Shown here: piece after piece, positions 1-8,944 of the stretch
Layout: each line of letters starts with the position of its first letter
How positions within the stretch are numbered: the first letter of the stretch is position 1
From: a bacterium
GTDB taxonomy: Bacteria > Electryoneota > Electryoneia > Electryoneales > Electryoneaceae
Assembly: GCA_020444425.1 (NCBI GenBank)
Contig: JAHLLB010000001.1
Location: 202,938-266,937 of the forward strand
Reading direction: 5' to 3'
Length of the DNA stretch: 64,000 bases
Notes under the pieces: generated by a model
Databases searched by the model: none
What the model was told of the DNA's origin: nothing
What the model saw: the letters and a program-made list of their open reading frames with translations, nothing else
Position numbers and translations under genes: made by a program

Positions 1-3000
1 AATTCTCACTGCCGTCGAAGATCGATTCATTGTGTTCGATCGTATCGACCAGCTCACCACGGACGGTGTAAATGCGAATGGTGCACTTCTTCGGCAGGTG
101 GTTGAACGTGACCCGGCGCTCCCCTCGTCCGGACGAATAGGGGTTGGATGGTTCCTGCACGTTCGCTGCCAGGTATGGATTCGGATACACCTTGATCCGG
201 TCGAGATCGACTTCATCCCGGTCGACTTTAGCCGATTCCGAATCGAAGTTGAACACATCTTCGGTGGCGATCATATTGTACTGGCTGAGCATCAGAACGT
301 CTCCTCCGCGAGGCGGATAGATATGGCCCAGCCCCCGCTCCTCGTTGACCACCTCCTGGAACAGGATGGCCCAGGTCGCCACCGTATCGATGTCGCCGTC
401 ACTGTCCGCGTCGTAGAGGTCAAGCAGCGAGATCTCACTCTTGTTGTTGATCTTGCCGTCGTTGATCTCGCCACCTTCCGGCGCCGTTTTGTCCGCAAAC
501 AGGATCAGCGGCTCGTTGCCCAGGGTGAGATTCTCAACCTTGAAATAGATCGGCATCGCCGTCCAGTTGGCAAAGAATCCCCTGTGCAATTCCATCGAAG
601 TGTCCACCACCTCATTGTAGAAGGTGACGCGGTAGTCGGATGCGGTCGAATCCCCGACGAAATTGTCCACCAGGTAGCTGATCGGACTCATGGTGTACGT
701 CAGCATCGAGTCTTCATCGACAGCGTTGTACAGATCCCAGTAGGATTGGGCGGAGATAAACCGTGCGGGCCGGCGTGGAAGCAGCATGAACGCGCGCAAC
801 CCTTCGAATACCGGGGTTTCCACGACGTCAAAGAAGCTTTCGACGTTCAATAGTCCGTCACCCGCACCGTAGGTCGAATCGAGGAAGGTGTCGTACATGT
901 CGAAGACGCGTTTCGAATTGAATCGGTCTGCCAACGACCCGTCTCTGATTACGGTTTTGTAGCCGCCCTGTGCGCCGTAGCGTGTGATCGTGTACCGCTT
1001 TGCCCTCCGCAGCGAATCAGGATCACTGAAGGTGAATTCGTAATCCTTGTTGTCCAGTACCAGCGTCGGATCGACGACTTCCACGTGGATGAACGCATCC
1101 GCAGATCCCGCAATCGGTTCTGCGCTACCCTCGACCGGGGCTTTGTAGCCGTTGGCCGTCGGGCTGGGGGTCACAACGACGGTGTTCTGGTCGGTTTTTA
1201 CCGTGCCGGTTTCGTCGACGAAGATGTACTTCGAGGTTTCCGCCGGGAACACGCCGGTGGAATCGTTGCCAAAGTCGTAGGATGTGACGGCATAGTAGTA
1301 CTGTTGCCCGTTTTCGACGGTCGAATCCGTCCACACGTGCTGCAACCCGCTGTCCTCGCCGAGGTAGAACGAGACACCGATATCACCGGTAGAGAAGAAT
1401 CCGGCCTTGCCATCCTTGAGGTCGAATTGTTCAATCGGCTTGTGGAATACCTTGCGGCCGAGACCGTCTGTGATGATATAATTCTCGAGGAAACCCGGGT
1501 CAGTCGCACGGTAGATCTTGTAGCCTTCAAAGTCGAACTTGTCCTCGACCGGCTGGGACGGGTCTTCCGAGAACTCAGCCTTGTCATCCCAATACAGAGT
1601 GACGTATCCGTCTCCCGCCACGGCGGTCACCGTCGGCTTCTCCGGTGGACGGGCAAAGTTGTAGTTGCTGTCGTAGATCTGCTGCACGGTTTTCTTGTTC
1701 AGGAACACGTCCACCGAGTCTTCCCCGAAGAACAGCGCGGTGGAGAAGCGTTGCGTGTTGCCGGACGGCAACGGGAAATACCCGGAGCCATACATGAAGT
1801 CACCGTCCATTGCCCGGCCGGGGACAACGTCGATGTTACCGGGTTTCATCCGGTTCCACATGTCGTTGTCGTTGCGCAGCCTCAATTCCGAGGCGGAATC
1901 GATGTCGAAGTAATCAAACGAGGTCAGGCCGATCTGGTCTGACTCATCGATGTCGGTCTTGTCAAAGTGGGGTTCACCGTTGTCAGGCTGGCCGTTGCCT
2001 TCGCCCTGGTCCTGTGTGCCTGCCTGGCCGTCAAAGCCGACGTCATCGGTTCTCGGATCCCAGTCACCGTCGTTGTCAATCCCATCGTTGCGGGCTTCGT
2101 CGATCATCGGATCGTTCAGCCCTGCACCGGTGAAGTAGTCGATGTAGGCATATCCGACGTGGTCAAGGCGCTGATCGACAGAATCTGACGGTGGTACGTA
2201 GCGTTCGTCGATCAACCCGTTGAAGTTGTCGTCAAAGTTGTTGTAACCATCCTCGATCAGCAGGCTGTCTGCGTACAGGATGCGGGTCTGGCCGCGGAAA
2301 TCGTACTCGAGTTCACCGGACTCGGGCATCGTGACGACAGAACGTTCGTAGGTGTTGTAGTCGATCAACACCAGTTCCGATCCGGGGTTGCGGTGAATTC
2401 CGTCTTCGGACCATTCACGGAGTTGCGCTTCCGTCAGAATCGGAGCGTTGCCTGTGTAGTCGCCATCATTGTCGATCCCGTCGAACTCGTTGCCCGGGGA
2501 TTCGAGGAAGGCGTACCCGATCCAACCGACATCATGGTCGTCGTTGACCGGCACCCAACCGTTGGTTCGCGAGGGGCCATTGTTTTCATCGTAGGAATAG
2601 GTAATGTCGTTGTCCGGATCGAAGAACGCGAGGTCGTCGTCCGTATCGCTGCGACCTCCAGCCAACGTGCCGACCACCATGCCGAAGGCAACCTTGTCGT
2701 AGTTGTAGTCGCTGATGTTGGTGATTTCATACTGCCAGACGATGGCGTCTTCCGCGAGGAAGTGTGACCACTGGAACCCTCGTGCGGCGACGCGAATCCC
2801 CATCCCGCCACGGCTGGTGTCGTCCTCGGTCGGGTAGTAGATCATTTCGATCGGGTTGTTTTCCTCGTCACGCACGATCTCGCCGGTTTCCGGATCTTTC
2901 AGGTATTCCATCCGGAATTCGCGGTCGGCGTTGTCATCCATCTGCCAGTAGGATTCCTGGTCAGCGTTGGTAACATCCTTGCCGAAGTAGCCGTTCCATT

Positions 3001-3535
3001 TACCCGCCCAGCCCGGGTCATTCGTGTCCATTTCCCAGAGGATGTCGCGCGGGTCGTCGTATTGCTTGTCCGGCCAGAAGCTCGGCCACGTTTCCGGTTG
3101 GTGGCTCATCGCAACGAGGCCCGCTTCGCCCGGATCGTCCGAGGCTTGATCCGGCGGGGCGCCGAACCCCGGCAACGCTTCAAATCCCCAGTGGACACCG
3201 TTCGGACTGACATCGTCAGTCCCTCGCGGCGATCGGCAGGTGACAACGGAATGAATGATGTCGTTGGATGGGTGCGTGTACTCGACTCCGACGCAGATGG
3301 TCACGTCGCCGACGTACTCGTTGCCCGTGCCTAAGGGCCACTCACCTGAGATTTCACTCAGGTTACCGACGAGGCCGTAGTTATAGAAAATCGTCCGGAC
3401 CTTGTTGCCGCTGTGGATGTTCTCATAGCTGTAGAGACGATTGCCCTTGTATTGCGGTGGCACCTGCGCCAGGCTCACCGGCAGGATCGCCAGGACAAAC
3501 AACAGCAGCAATCCCGTCACGAGTCGTTTGTTCAT
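1..3535 (-). CDS. Large secreted FnIII/YPNPY-domain protein, 3' end off window
   Basis: This gene is missing from the ORF track because it has no stop codon inside the window; I read 1178 codons from the ATG at 3535 without interruption. The N-terminus MNKRLVTGLLLLFVLAILPVSLAQ is a clear signal peptide. A long Asp-, Asn- and aromatic-rich region follows, then a fibronectin type III-like stretch (about residues 628-760, ending in GYKIYRA). Near residue 1116 VYPNPY opens a C-terminal beta-sandwich of the kind used as a type IX or related secretion signal; perhaps 30-40 residues of it lie beyond the edge. The start lies 62 bp behind the stop of the upstream TonB receptor gene, so the two are probably co-transcribed and this protein may be the receptor's surface or periplasmic partner. 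Function unknown; secretion is well supported, the specific export route is inferred. Confidence 0.85.
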   Translation of the reverse strand, partial: MNKRLVTGLLLLFVLAILPVSLAQVPPQYKGNRLYSYENIHSGNKVRTIFYNYGLVGNLSEISGEWPLGTGNEYVGDVTICVGVEYTHPSNDIIHSVVTCRSPRGTDDVSPNGVHWGFEALPGFGAPPDQASDDPGEAGLVAMSHQPETWPSFWPDKQYDDPRDILWEMDTNDPGWAGKWNGYFGKDVTNADQESYWQMDDNADREFRMEYLKDPETGEIVRDEENNPIEMIYYPTEDDTSRGGMGIRVAARGFQWSHFLAEDAIVWQYEITNISDYNYDKVAFGMVVGTLAGGRSDTDDDLAFFDPDNDITYSYDENNGPSRTNGWVPVNDDHDVGWIGYAFLESPGNEFDGIDNDGDYTGNAPILTEAQLREWSEDGIHRNPGSELVLIDYNTYERSVVTMPESGELEYDFRGQTRILYADSLLIEDGYNNFDDNFNGLIDERYVPPSDSVDQRLDHVGYAYIDYFTGAGLNDPMIDEARNDGIDNDGDWDPRTDDVGFDGQAGTQDQGEGNGQPDNGEPHFDKTDIDESDQIGLTSFDYFDIDSASELRLRNDNDMWNRMKPGNIDVVPGRAMDGDFMYGSGYFPLPSGNTQRFSTALFFGEDSVDVFLNKKTVQQIYDSNYNFARPPEKPTVTAVAGDGYVTLYWDDKAEFSEDPSQPVEDKFDFEGYKIYRATDPGFLENYIITDGLGRKVFHKPIEQFDLKDGKAGFFSTGDIGVSFYLGEDSGLQHVWTDSTVENGQQYYYAVTSYDFGNDSTGVFPAETSKYIFVDETGTVKTDQNTVVVTPSPTANGYKAPVEGSAEPIAGSADAFIHVEVVDPTLVLDNKDYEFTFSDPDSLRRAKRYTITRYGAQGGYKTVIRDGSLADRFNSKRVFDMYDTFLDSTYGAGDGLLNVESFFDVVETPVFEGLRAFMLLPRRPARFISAQSYWDLYNAVDEDSMLTYTMSPISYLVDNFVGDSTASDYRVTFYNEVVDTSMELHRGFFANWTAMPIYFKVENLTLGNEPLILFADKTAPEGGEINDGKINNKSEISLLDLYDADSDGDIDTVATWAILFQEVVNEERGLGHIYPPRGGDVLMLSQYNMIATEDVFNFDSESAKVDRDEVDLDRIKVYPNPYLAANVQEPSNPYSSGRGERRVTFNHLPKKCTIRIYTVRGELVDTIEHNESIFDGSEN

Positions 3536-3597
3536 CAATGTTATCCTCAGCTGAATCCGAGGGATTCCCATGTCTGATCCGTTCACGGTTAACCCCC

Positions 3598-6438
3598 TCA
3601 GAAGGAAAACTTGAAGCCAATTCGCACTTCACGCGGCCGGCTGTAGTACTGCGGCCGGTTGTACACTTCGTCCAGCGTATTGATGGACGGCTCTTCGGAC
3701 GGCAGGTTCTGGTAGTATTCCTGCGTGTACGTCGCCCGTCCGGTGTCGGTGAACACGTCGTTTTCGTTCAAGCGGTCGAACACGTTGCGTACCATCAGTT
3801 CGACACTGGCCGTGATGCCGGTTCCCTCGAACCACGGCAGGTAGTAGAACGCGTTCAGGTCGACATTGAAGTAGTCCGGCTTGCGGGCGTCGTTTTCGAA
3901 GGAGATTTCGACGTCCGCTTCTGTAGCCAGGTTTCTTGAGGTGTACGGCAGGCCCGAACCGTAGTAGGCGATCAGTGACGCACCCCAGATCCTTGGCTGG
4001 AAGTAGTTGAACGTCATGTTGATCGTGTGACGGCGGTCCCAGTCCAGCGGCAGCAGTTGCTTGATCGGTTCCTGGTCGCTTTTCTGCGCATTGAAGGCGT
4101 CCTGCGGGTCGGACGCGTTGCCTTCCGCGATCTGGTAGGTGTAGTTCAACTGCCCGGAGAAGCCGTTGGCGTAGCGTTTATCCAGCGACAGCACGATCCC
4201 CTTGACCTCGCCGAAGTCACGGTTGGTGTACTGGATGTACTTGGTGCCGGCGTCGTAGGTACTGATGATCCGGTCGGAGCTGACCAGGTTTCGGATATCG
4301 CGCTGGTACAGGCTCAGGCCCATCGACATGTCGTCGGTGATTCCCTGCTGCAGGCCGAACTCGTAGGAGATCGTCTTCTCTGCTTCGAGATCCGGATTGC
4401 CCATCAACGTACCGGTAGAGGAATTCGGATCCAGCTCCCATTCGGGGTTGGTGTACAGGTACTCGTAGCGGGGACGCTGGAAGAAGTGACCATACGCGAA
4501 GTGCAGCACGCCGGTCGGGCTGATCGGGTAGGCAACACCCAGTCGTGGTGACACCTGGTATTTCGCTGTTGCGTCATCCCACCAGTACGTGTGACGCGTC
4601 TTCAGCGGGTCATTGGCGTGACTTTCCAACAGCGGCGAATAGATGTTCGGATCGGCCGGATCTGCGAGGATCCTGGCGTCCGGATCGAAGTAGTCGAGAC
4701 GGACACCCGCGTTCACGATGAAGTTCTTGAACTCGATCTTGTCCTGGACATACACCGCCCCCTCGAACGGGTTGTTGAAATACTCATCGTGATCGAGGGT
4801 TGACGGGTCGCGGATGAAGAACTCGGAAGACGTTTCATCCTTGGGATCGAGACTGGCAAGGGTAAACTGCTTGTAGTGGATGGTGTTGAAGTTTGCGCTT
4901 ACACCGGCGACCACATAGTGTACACGGTTAGCTTGCCAGTTCAGCTTGATGGTGCCGTTGTGCGTGTCGGTAAAGCGGCGGAAGTGTTCATTGTTGGTTC
5001 CGCCCATCTTCAGTGTCACACCGGGGCTGAGGTCAGAGAAGAACGAACTGACATAGCGTTCGTCGTACGGATCTTCAAACGTATAGTGGTAGTATTCCTT
5101 GAAGGTGTTTGAATACCCGGTTTCGATGAACGCCGCCTGGCTCAGCGCCCATGTGGCGCGCAGCATGTTGGTCCGGCCACGGGAGAACCGTTGCAGAATA
5201 CCTTCCGGAACGTACCGCCAGTCGTTGTCGTAGTCCTTGTAGTTCCGGTCGTCCCACAGGCTGGAGTAGTTCAGCTTGATGTTGTCGGTCAGCTGGTAGG
5301 TCAGCTTTCCATACAGGTAGAGGTTCCGGTCGGGGTTCATTTCCACCGCGTCCCCGTCGCCGAAAATCGGGATCACGCCGACCGCGTCGTACACTTCCTG
5401 CGCACGGAGGGTATCGTAGTCTTCGGGAAAGGCATCCGGGAATTCACGGAAGACTTCGCCGATATCGAGGTCGGGGCGCACGACTGTCCCGTTGTCGGTT
5501 ACCGCGTAGTGCTCCAGCCCCCAGCGCCGCTGGCCGTAATACCAGCCGGAGTTATCATCCATGCGGCCGTTGAGGAAGAAGGTCAGCTTGTCGTTGGTGT
5601 ACGGCACCGGCCCGGACAAACTTCCTTCGTAGTCCTGGATCGCCATCGGACTGATATCGTCGATGTTGTAGAACACATCGTCATGGGTCGAGAGGTAGTC
5701 ACCATAGCGCGTGATCACCTGCCCGCCGTAGTCGCTGCCACCTTCCCGGGTGATCAGGTTGACCACACCGGACATCGCCTGTCCGTATTCGGCGTTGAAC
5801 GTACCGGAGATGACCTGCAACTCCTGCACCGCGCCCTGGTTCAACGTGGTCGCCTGGGAGTTGTCGTACGCGTCCTGCACCGGGATACCATCGACCAGGT
5901 ACACTACTTCGCCTGAACGTCCCCCACGGAAGTGTCCATCGACCACACCGGCCTGCAGGTTAACCGCTTCCTGCACTCGCGTGATCGGCATCGCTTCCAG
6001 GTCTTCGGCGCCAACAGAGGCCGTCGAGAACGTCCGGTCCATCTCGATAATCGGCTTCTCTGCCACGATCGTCACTTCTTCGCCCATGAAGGCGGACGGG
6101 TCCAGCTCGACGTCCAGCGTCGTCGTCTTGTCCACGTTCACCTCGACGCCGGTGATCGTCTTCGTCGCATACCCCAGCGACGAGACCACGATCGAATAGG
6201 AATCCGGCATCAGGTTGATGATGTAGTACTGGCCGTCCAGGTCGGTCGCCGCACCACGGGGCGTACCATCTACCAGCACGTTCGCCGCCGCGATCGGTTC
6301 ACCGGTCGACGCATCCCGCACCACACCCATGATCTTACCAGTCGTACCGGCAAGAACGGAGACAGGCAGCAGAAAGACGGCGAACAGGAGTGTGGAAAAG
6401 ACCAGGTACAACGGAACAGAACAGGATCGAAGGTTCAT
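3598..6438 (-). CDS. TonB-dependent outer-membrane receptor 1
   Basis: Outer-membrane active transporter of about 946 residues. After the signal peptide comes a CarboxypepD_reg-like domain (about residues 31-115, containing GAATDLDGQYYI), then a plug domain (about 120-250, with VVYLVDGIPV and GVVNLITREGG) and a long beta-barrel ending in GFKFSF, the terminal aromatic expected for BAM-assembled barrels. I prefer the ATG at 6438, which has AAGGTGA at good spacing; the track's GTG at 6447 overlaps that Shine-Dalgarno. The gene directly precedes the large secreted protein at the left edge. The ligand cannot be read from sequence; TonB and ExbBD are not in the window. Confidence 0.93.
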   Translation of the reverse strand: MNLRSCSVPLYLVFSTLLFAVFLLPVSVLAGTTGKIMGVVRDASTGEPIAAANVLVDGTPRGAATDLDGQYYIINLMPDSYSIVVSSLGYATKTITGVEVNVDKTTTLDVELDPSAFMGEEVTIVAEKPIIEMDRTFSTASVGAEDLEAMPITRVQEAVNLQAGVVDGHFRGGRSGEVVYLVDGIPVQDAYDNSQATTLNQGAVQELQVISGTFNAEYGQAMSGVVNLITREGGSDYGGQVITRYGDYLSTHDDVFYNIDDISPMAIQDYEGSLSGPVPYTNDKLTFFLNGRMDDNSGWYYGQRRWGLEHYAVTDNGTVVRPDLDIGEVFREFPDAFPEDYDTLRAQEVYDAVGVIPIFGDGDAVEMNPDRNLYLYGKLTYQLTDNIKLNYSSLWDDRNYKDYDNDWRYVPEGILQRFSRGRTNMLRATWALSQAAFIETGYSNTFKEYYHYTFEDPYDERYVSSFFSDLSPGVTLKMGGTNNEHFRRFTDTHNGTIKLNWQANRVHYVVAGVSANFNTIHYKQFTLASLDPKDETSSEFFIRDPSTLDHDEYFNNPFEGAVYVQDKIEFKNFIVNAGVRLDYFDPDARILADPADPNIYSPLLESHANDPLKTRHTYWWDDATAKYQVSPRLGVAYPISPTGVLHFAYGHFFQRPRYEYLYTNPEWELDPNSSTGTLMGNPDLEAEKTISYEFGLQQGITDDMSMGLSLYQRDIRNLVSSDRIISTYDAGTKYIQYTNRDFGEVKGIVLSLDKRYANGFSGQLNYTYQIAEGNASDPQDAFNAQKSDQEPIKQLLPLDWDRRHTINMTFNYFQPRIWGASLIAYYGSGLPYTSRNLATEADVEISFENDARKPDYFNVDLNAFYYLPWFEGTGITASVELMVRNVFDRLNENDVFTDTGRATYTQEYYQNLPSEEPSINTLDEVYNRPQYYSRPREVRIGFKFSF

Positions 6439-7032
6439 GAGCGTCACCTTGGATAATCCGTCTACAACCGCATCTCAGCCCTGCAGATCGTACGATTCCT
6501 CACTGCACACAACAGTCCCGCCGGGATACGACTTATCCCGCGCGATCTTTCAGGGTGCTGGTTGACGTAATCGGCTTGGGCACGGTGGCAGGCCGTGGTG
6601 TCACTGATCGTGCTTGTACGTGCCCGGGATACCGCCGGTCCCGCGATCGGCGGAGTGGTGTTCGTTGAGGGTGAATGGCGGACGTGATGGTCTTGTAAAC
6701 CCGCGCTATGATACCCGGCCGTCTCCAACGTACCTCTTGCACACGCCCTGTCTTCACCCAAAACGGCCAAGTCGTATAAAAGTATTGTGTTCTTTTGGTC
6801 CTACGCAACGCTTGGCTCGCTTTTTCACGTGGAAATGGGTCTCTTTTTGAGTAAAATGGGAGCAAACCGCTGTGAAGACTCCGTCATATACGAAAAACAC
6901 GAAGTGACTTCACCATGCAAAACGTACGTTCCACCAGATTTGTCGCTTGGATGAAGAAACAGACAGAAGGTAACTGATGTTATTGTCTTACTGAGCCCGC
7001 CGCATCCAGCCGTTTTTAGTCGTCCTTACGAA
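6439..7032. other. Intergenic region upstream of receptor 1
   Basis: About 590 bp between the receptor 1 start and the terminator of the next operon. It should hold the receptor 1 promoter on the minus strand. I found no confident promoter, operator or RNA gene; a short CCGCCG/CGGCGG inverted repeat lies near 6630-6653. The track ORFs here overlap each other on both strands and have no Shine-Dalgarno or recognisable domain. Confidence 0.5.
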
Positions 7033-7065
7033 AAAGCGCTCCTCCGAAATCTGGAGGAGCGCTTT
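7033..7065 (-). terminator. Intrinsic terminator of the lipoprotein operon
   Basis: A perfect 13-bp stem, AAAGCGCTCCTCC / GGAGGAGCGCTTT, with a 7-nt loop, followed on the minus strand by TTTTT. It sits about 25 bp behind the stop codon of the beta-helix lipoprotein gene and separates that operon from the receptor 1 operon. Confidence 0.92.
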
Positions 7066-7090
7066 ACCGTGTGCGTAACAATCAGGTGCG

Positions 7091-8830
7091 TCAGTTCTTC
7101 GCGCTGGTGGTCCAGTCGGCGATCCAGTTGAAACCGTCGCCCATGCCACCGATGTACTGCGCCTGATCGAACCATGCATCCATGGTGGTCGGATCCATCG
7201 CGTTGCCGGCGTCCAGCAGGATCGAACCGGCATTCGGGGTGAAGTTCGGCGCGTCCGTGTTCGCGGCATCCATCAGATCCGGATCGGTGCCGAACCAGTT
7301 GTTGGTCATCATGTCGCTGATGAAGTCTTCTTCGTCAATGCTGTCATCATCGTCCGACCAGTCGAGGCCGTCCTTGTCGATGGCGTTGTTAAAGAAGACG
7401 GTGTAGTCAACAACGAGGTCACCGTTCTCGGCGTTGTCCCACGTTGCGTCCTGGTCGATATCGATACCGAATTCGCCGAAGTTCATCACGACGGCGTTGT
7501 AGATGTAGGCGCCGGTACCTTCACGCAACAGCATGCCAAGGTCGGATTCGCCGTTCCCATTGCCCGCACCGATCAGGGTAAGGTTTGAGATCATCGGCAT
7601 CGACATCGGCGTGGCGGCGTTGTCGTCCGCGTTGCCGTCTGCTTCGATGCCCTGGTCTGCGTCGTCGGCGTACTGCTGGCAGATCCAGTACTGGCCCATG
7701 CCACGCCAGCCGTCGGTCCAGTCAAACTGGTCGTCCGCGCAGCCAGTGATGAATACATGCTTCGCGCTGGCGGTGCCGCCGAAGAACTCGATACCGTCGT
7801 CCTTGTTCATGTGAACCTGGACGTAGTCGATTTCTGTGCCGCTGCCGACGCCCTGCAACGCGAGACCGTTCAGCTCGTTGTCCGGGCTGATTTCACGGCC
7901 GGCGAACTCGATGCGCACATACTTGACGATGCCGGAATCGTCGGCGTCGTTCGTGCCACCATATACGCCGGTGTCGCCTTCGCCGTAGGCCTCGGCCCCG
8001 GAGTTCAGCGTCGCTTCACCGTTGATGATCACGCCACCCCAGTCACCACGTCCACGGCTGCCTTCCGCCTTGTCGGAGGTGAATACGATCGGGGCATTGG
8101 CGGTGCCTTCGGCCTCAATGCGGCCGCTGCGGCGGATGACCAGCATACCTTCCGTGGCGGACTCACCGTAGATGGTCACATTCGGCGGGATGCTGAGCGT
8201 AACTTCCGTCGCGTTCGGGTCGTCGCTGCCGACGAACACACCACCACGCAGGAGGTAGGTGTTTCCGGAGATCAGGGTCATATCGGTCGAGATCACACCT
8301 TCCAGGATTTGGTCCACGGACTTCGCTTCGGCGAACGGGGTGAAGGAACGCACCTCGGACCAACCGGTTTCGCTGCCGTCATCCCAGACGGTCGCGACAC
8401 GCCAGTAGTAGGTGTTGCCCACGACCCACTTGTTGACCTGCGGCTCGTAGTAGTCGTACAACAACACTTCGTCTTCGTCGCCATCGTCGTCGACGTCATC
8501 TTCGTCAACGAAGCTCATCTGGTAGAAGTCCTCGACCAGGGTGGTGACGCCGAAACCGTTGTCCGGGGCGATCTGGACACGGTAGCCGTCCGCCATGTCA
8601 ACCGGCTCCCAATCGAGCGTGAAAGAAACGCCCATGTCGGACAGGTCTTTCAGGTCGATGTCCGCGCCGTCTGCCGGGGCAATCAGTTCCGGAGCGTCTT
8701 CGTCGACCGTCGGTCCGACGGGACCATCATCATCATCATCGTCGCTGCAGCCAGCGAACGCGAAAATCATCAGGCCGAGTGCCAGGATGGCGGTCAGCCA
8801 GCTCATGCGGGTAAATGTCCCACGAAACAT
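7091..8830 (-). CDS. Surface lipoprotein with FnIII-like and right-handed beta-helix domains
   Basis: About 579 residues from the ATG at 8830, which has AGGAG at proper spacing; the track's longer form has no such site. The N-terminus carries a lipoprotein signal (IFAFAG then Cys) followed by S-D-D-D-D-D-D. An Asp run straight after Cys-Ser matches the Bacteroides-type lipoprotein export signal, so the protein is probably on the cell surface. An FnIII-like module (about residues 40-170, with YYWRVATVW) precedes a parallel beta-helix domain (about 190-520) rich in GGT/GGV turns. It lies 114 bp behind TonB receptor 2 and ends at a strong terminator, so the pair forms an operon; a partner role in substrate capture is inferred. 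No catalytic motif was seen. Confidence 0.88.
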   Translation of the reverse strand: MFRGTFTRMSWLTAILALGLMIFAFAGCSDDDDDDGPVGPTVDEDAPELIAPADGADIDLKDLSDMGVSFTLDWEPVDMADGYRVQIAPDNGFGVTTLVEDFYQMSFVDEDDVDDDGDEDEVLLYDYYEPQVNKWVVGNTYYWRVATVWDDGSETGWSEVRSFTPFAEAKSVDQILEGVISTDMTLISGNTYLLRGGVFVGSDDPNATEVTLSIPPNVTIYGESATEGMLVIRRSGRIEAEGTANAPIVFTSDKAEGSRGRGDWGGVIINGEATLNSGAEAYGEGDTGVYGGTNDADDSGIVKYVRIEFAGREISPDNELNGLALQGVGSGTEIDYVQVHMNKDDGIEFFGGTASAKHVFITGCADDQFDWTDGWRGMGQYWICQQYADDADQGIEADGNADDNAATPMSMPMISNLTLIGAGNGNGESDLGMLLREGTGAYIYNAVVMNFGEFGIDIDQDATWDNAENGDLVVDYTVFFNNAIDKDGLDWSDDDDSIDEEDFISDMMTNNWFGTDPDLMDAANTDAPNFTPNAGSILLDAGNAMDPTTMDAWFDQAQYIGGMGDGFNWIADWTTSAKN

Positions 8831-8944
8831 CGTCTTTCTCCTCTTCAGTCTCTTTAGATCCGTGCGTACGGATCCCATATCCGTTCAAGACGAACTGTCG
8901 TTGACTAGTGTTAGTTTGTTGTGAACTCTGGGTTCAGTTCTCGC

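Noticed and set aside
32-3334. Plus-strand ORFs 32-853, 1085-1942, 3062-3334 and others
   Set aside because: They are antisense shadows of the large minus-strand gene that runs from 3535 off the left edge; no Shine-Dalgarno, no domain, Val/Arg/His-rich composition of complementary frames.
6462-6865. Minus- and plus-strand ORFs in the gap before receptor 1
   Set aside because: Mutually overlapping, no ribosome binding site, no domain.
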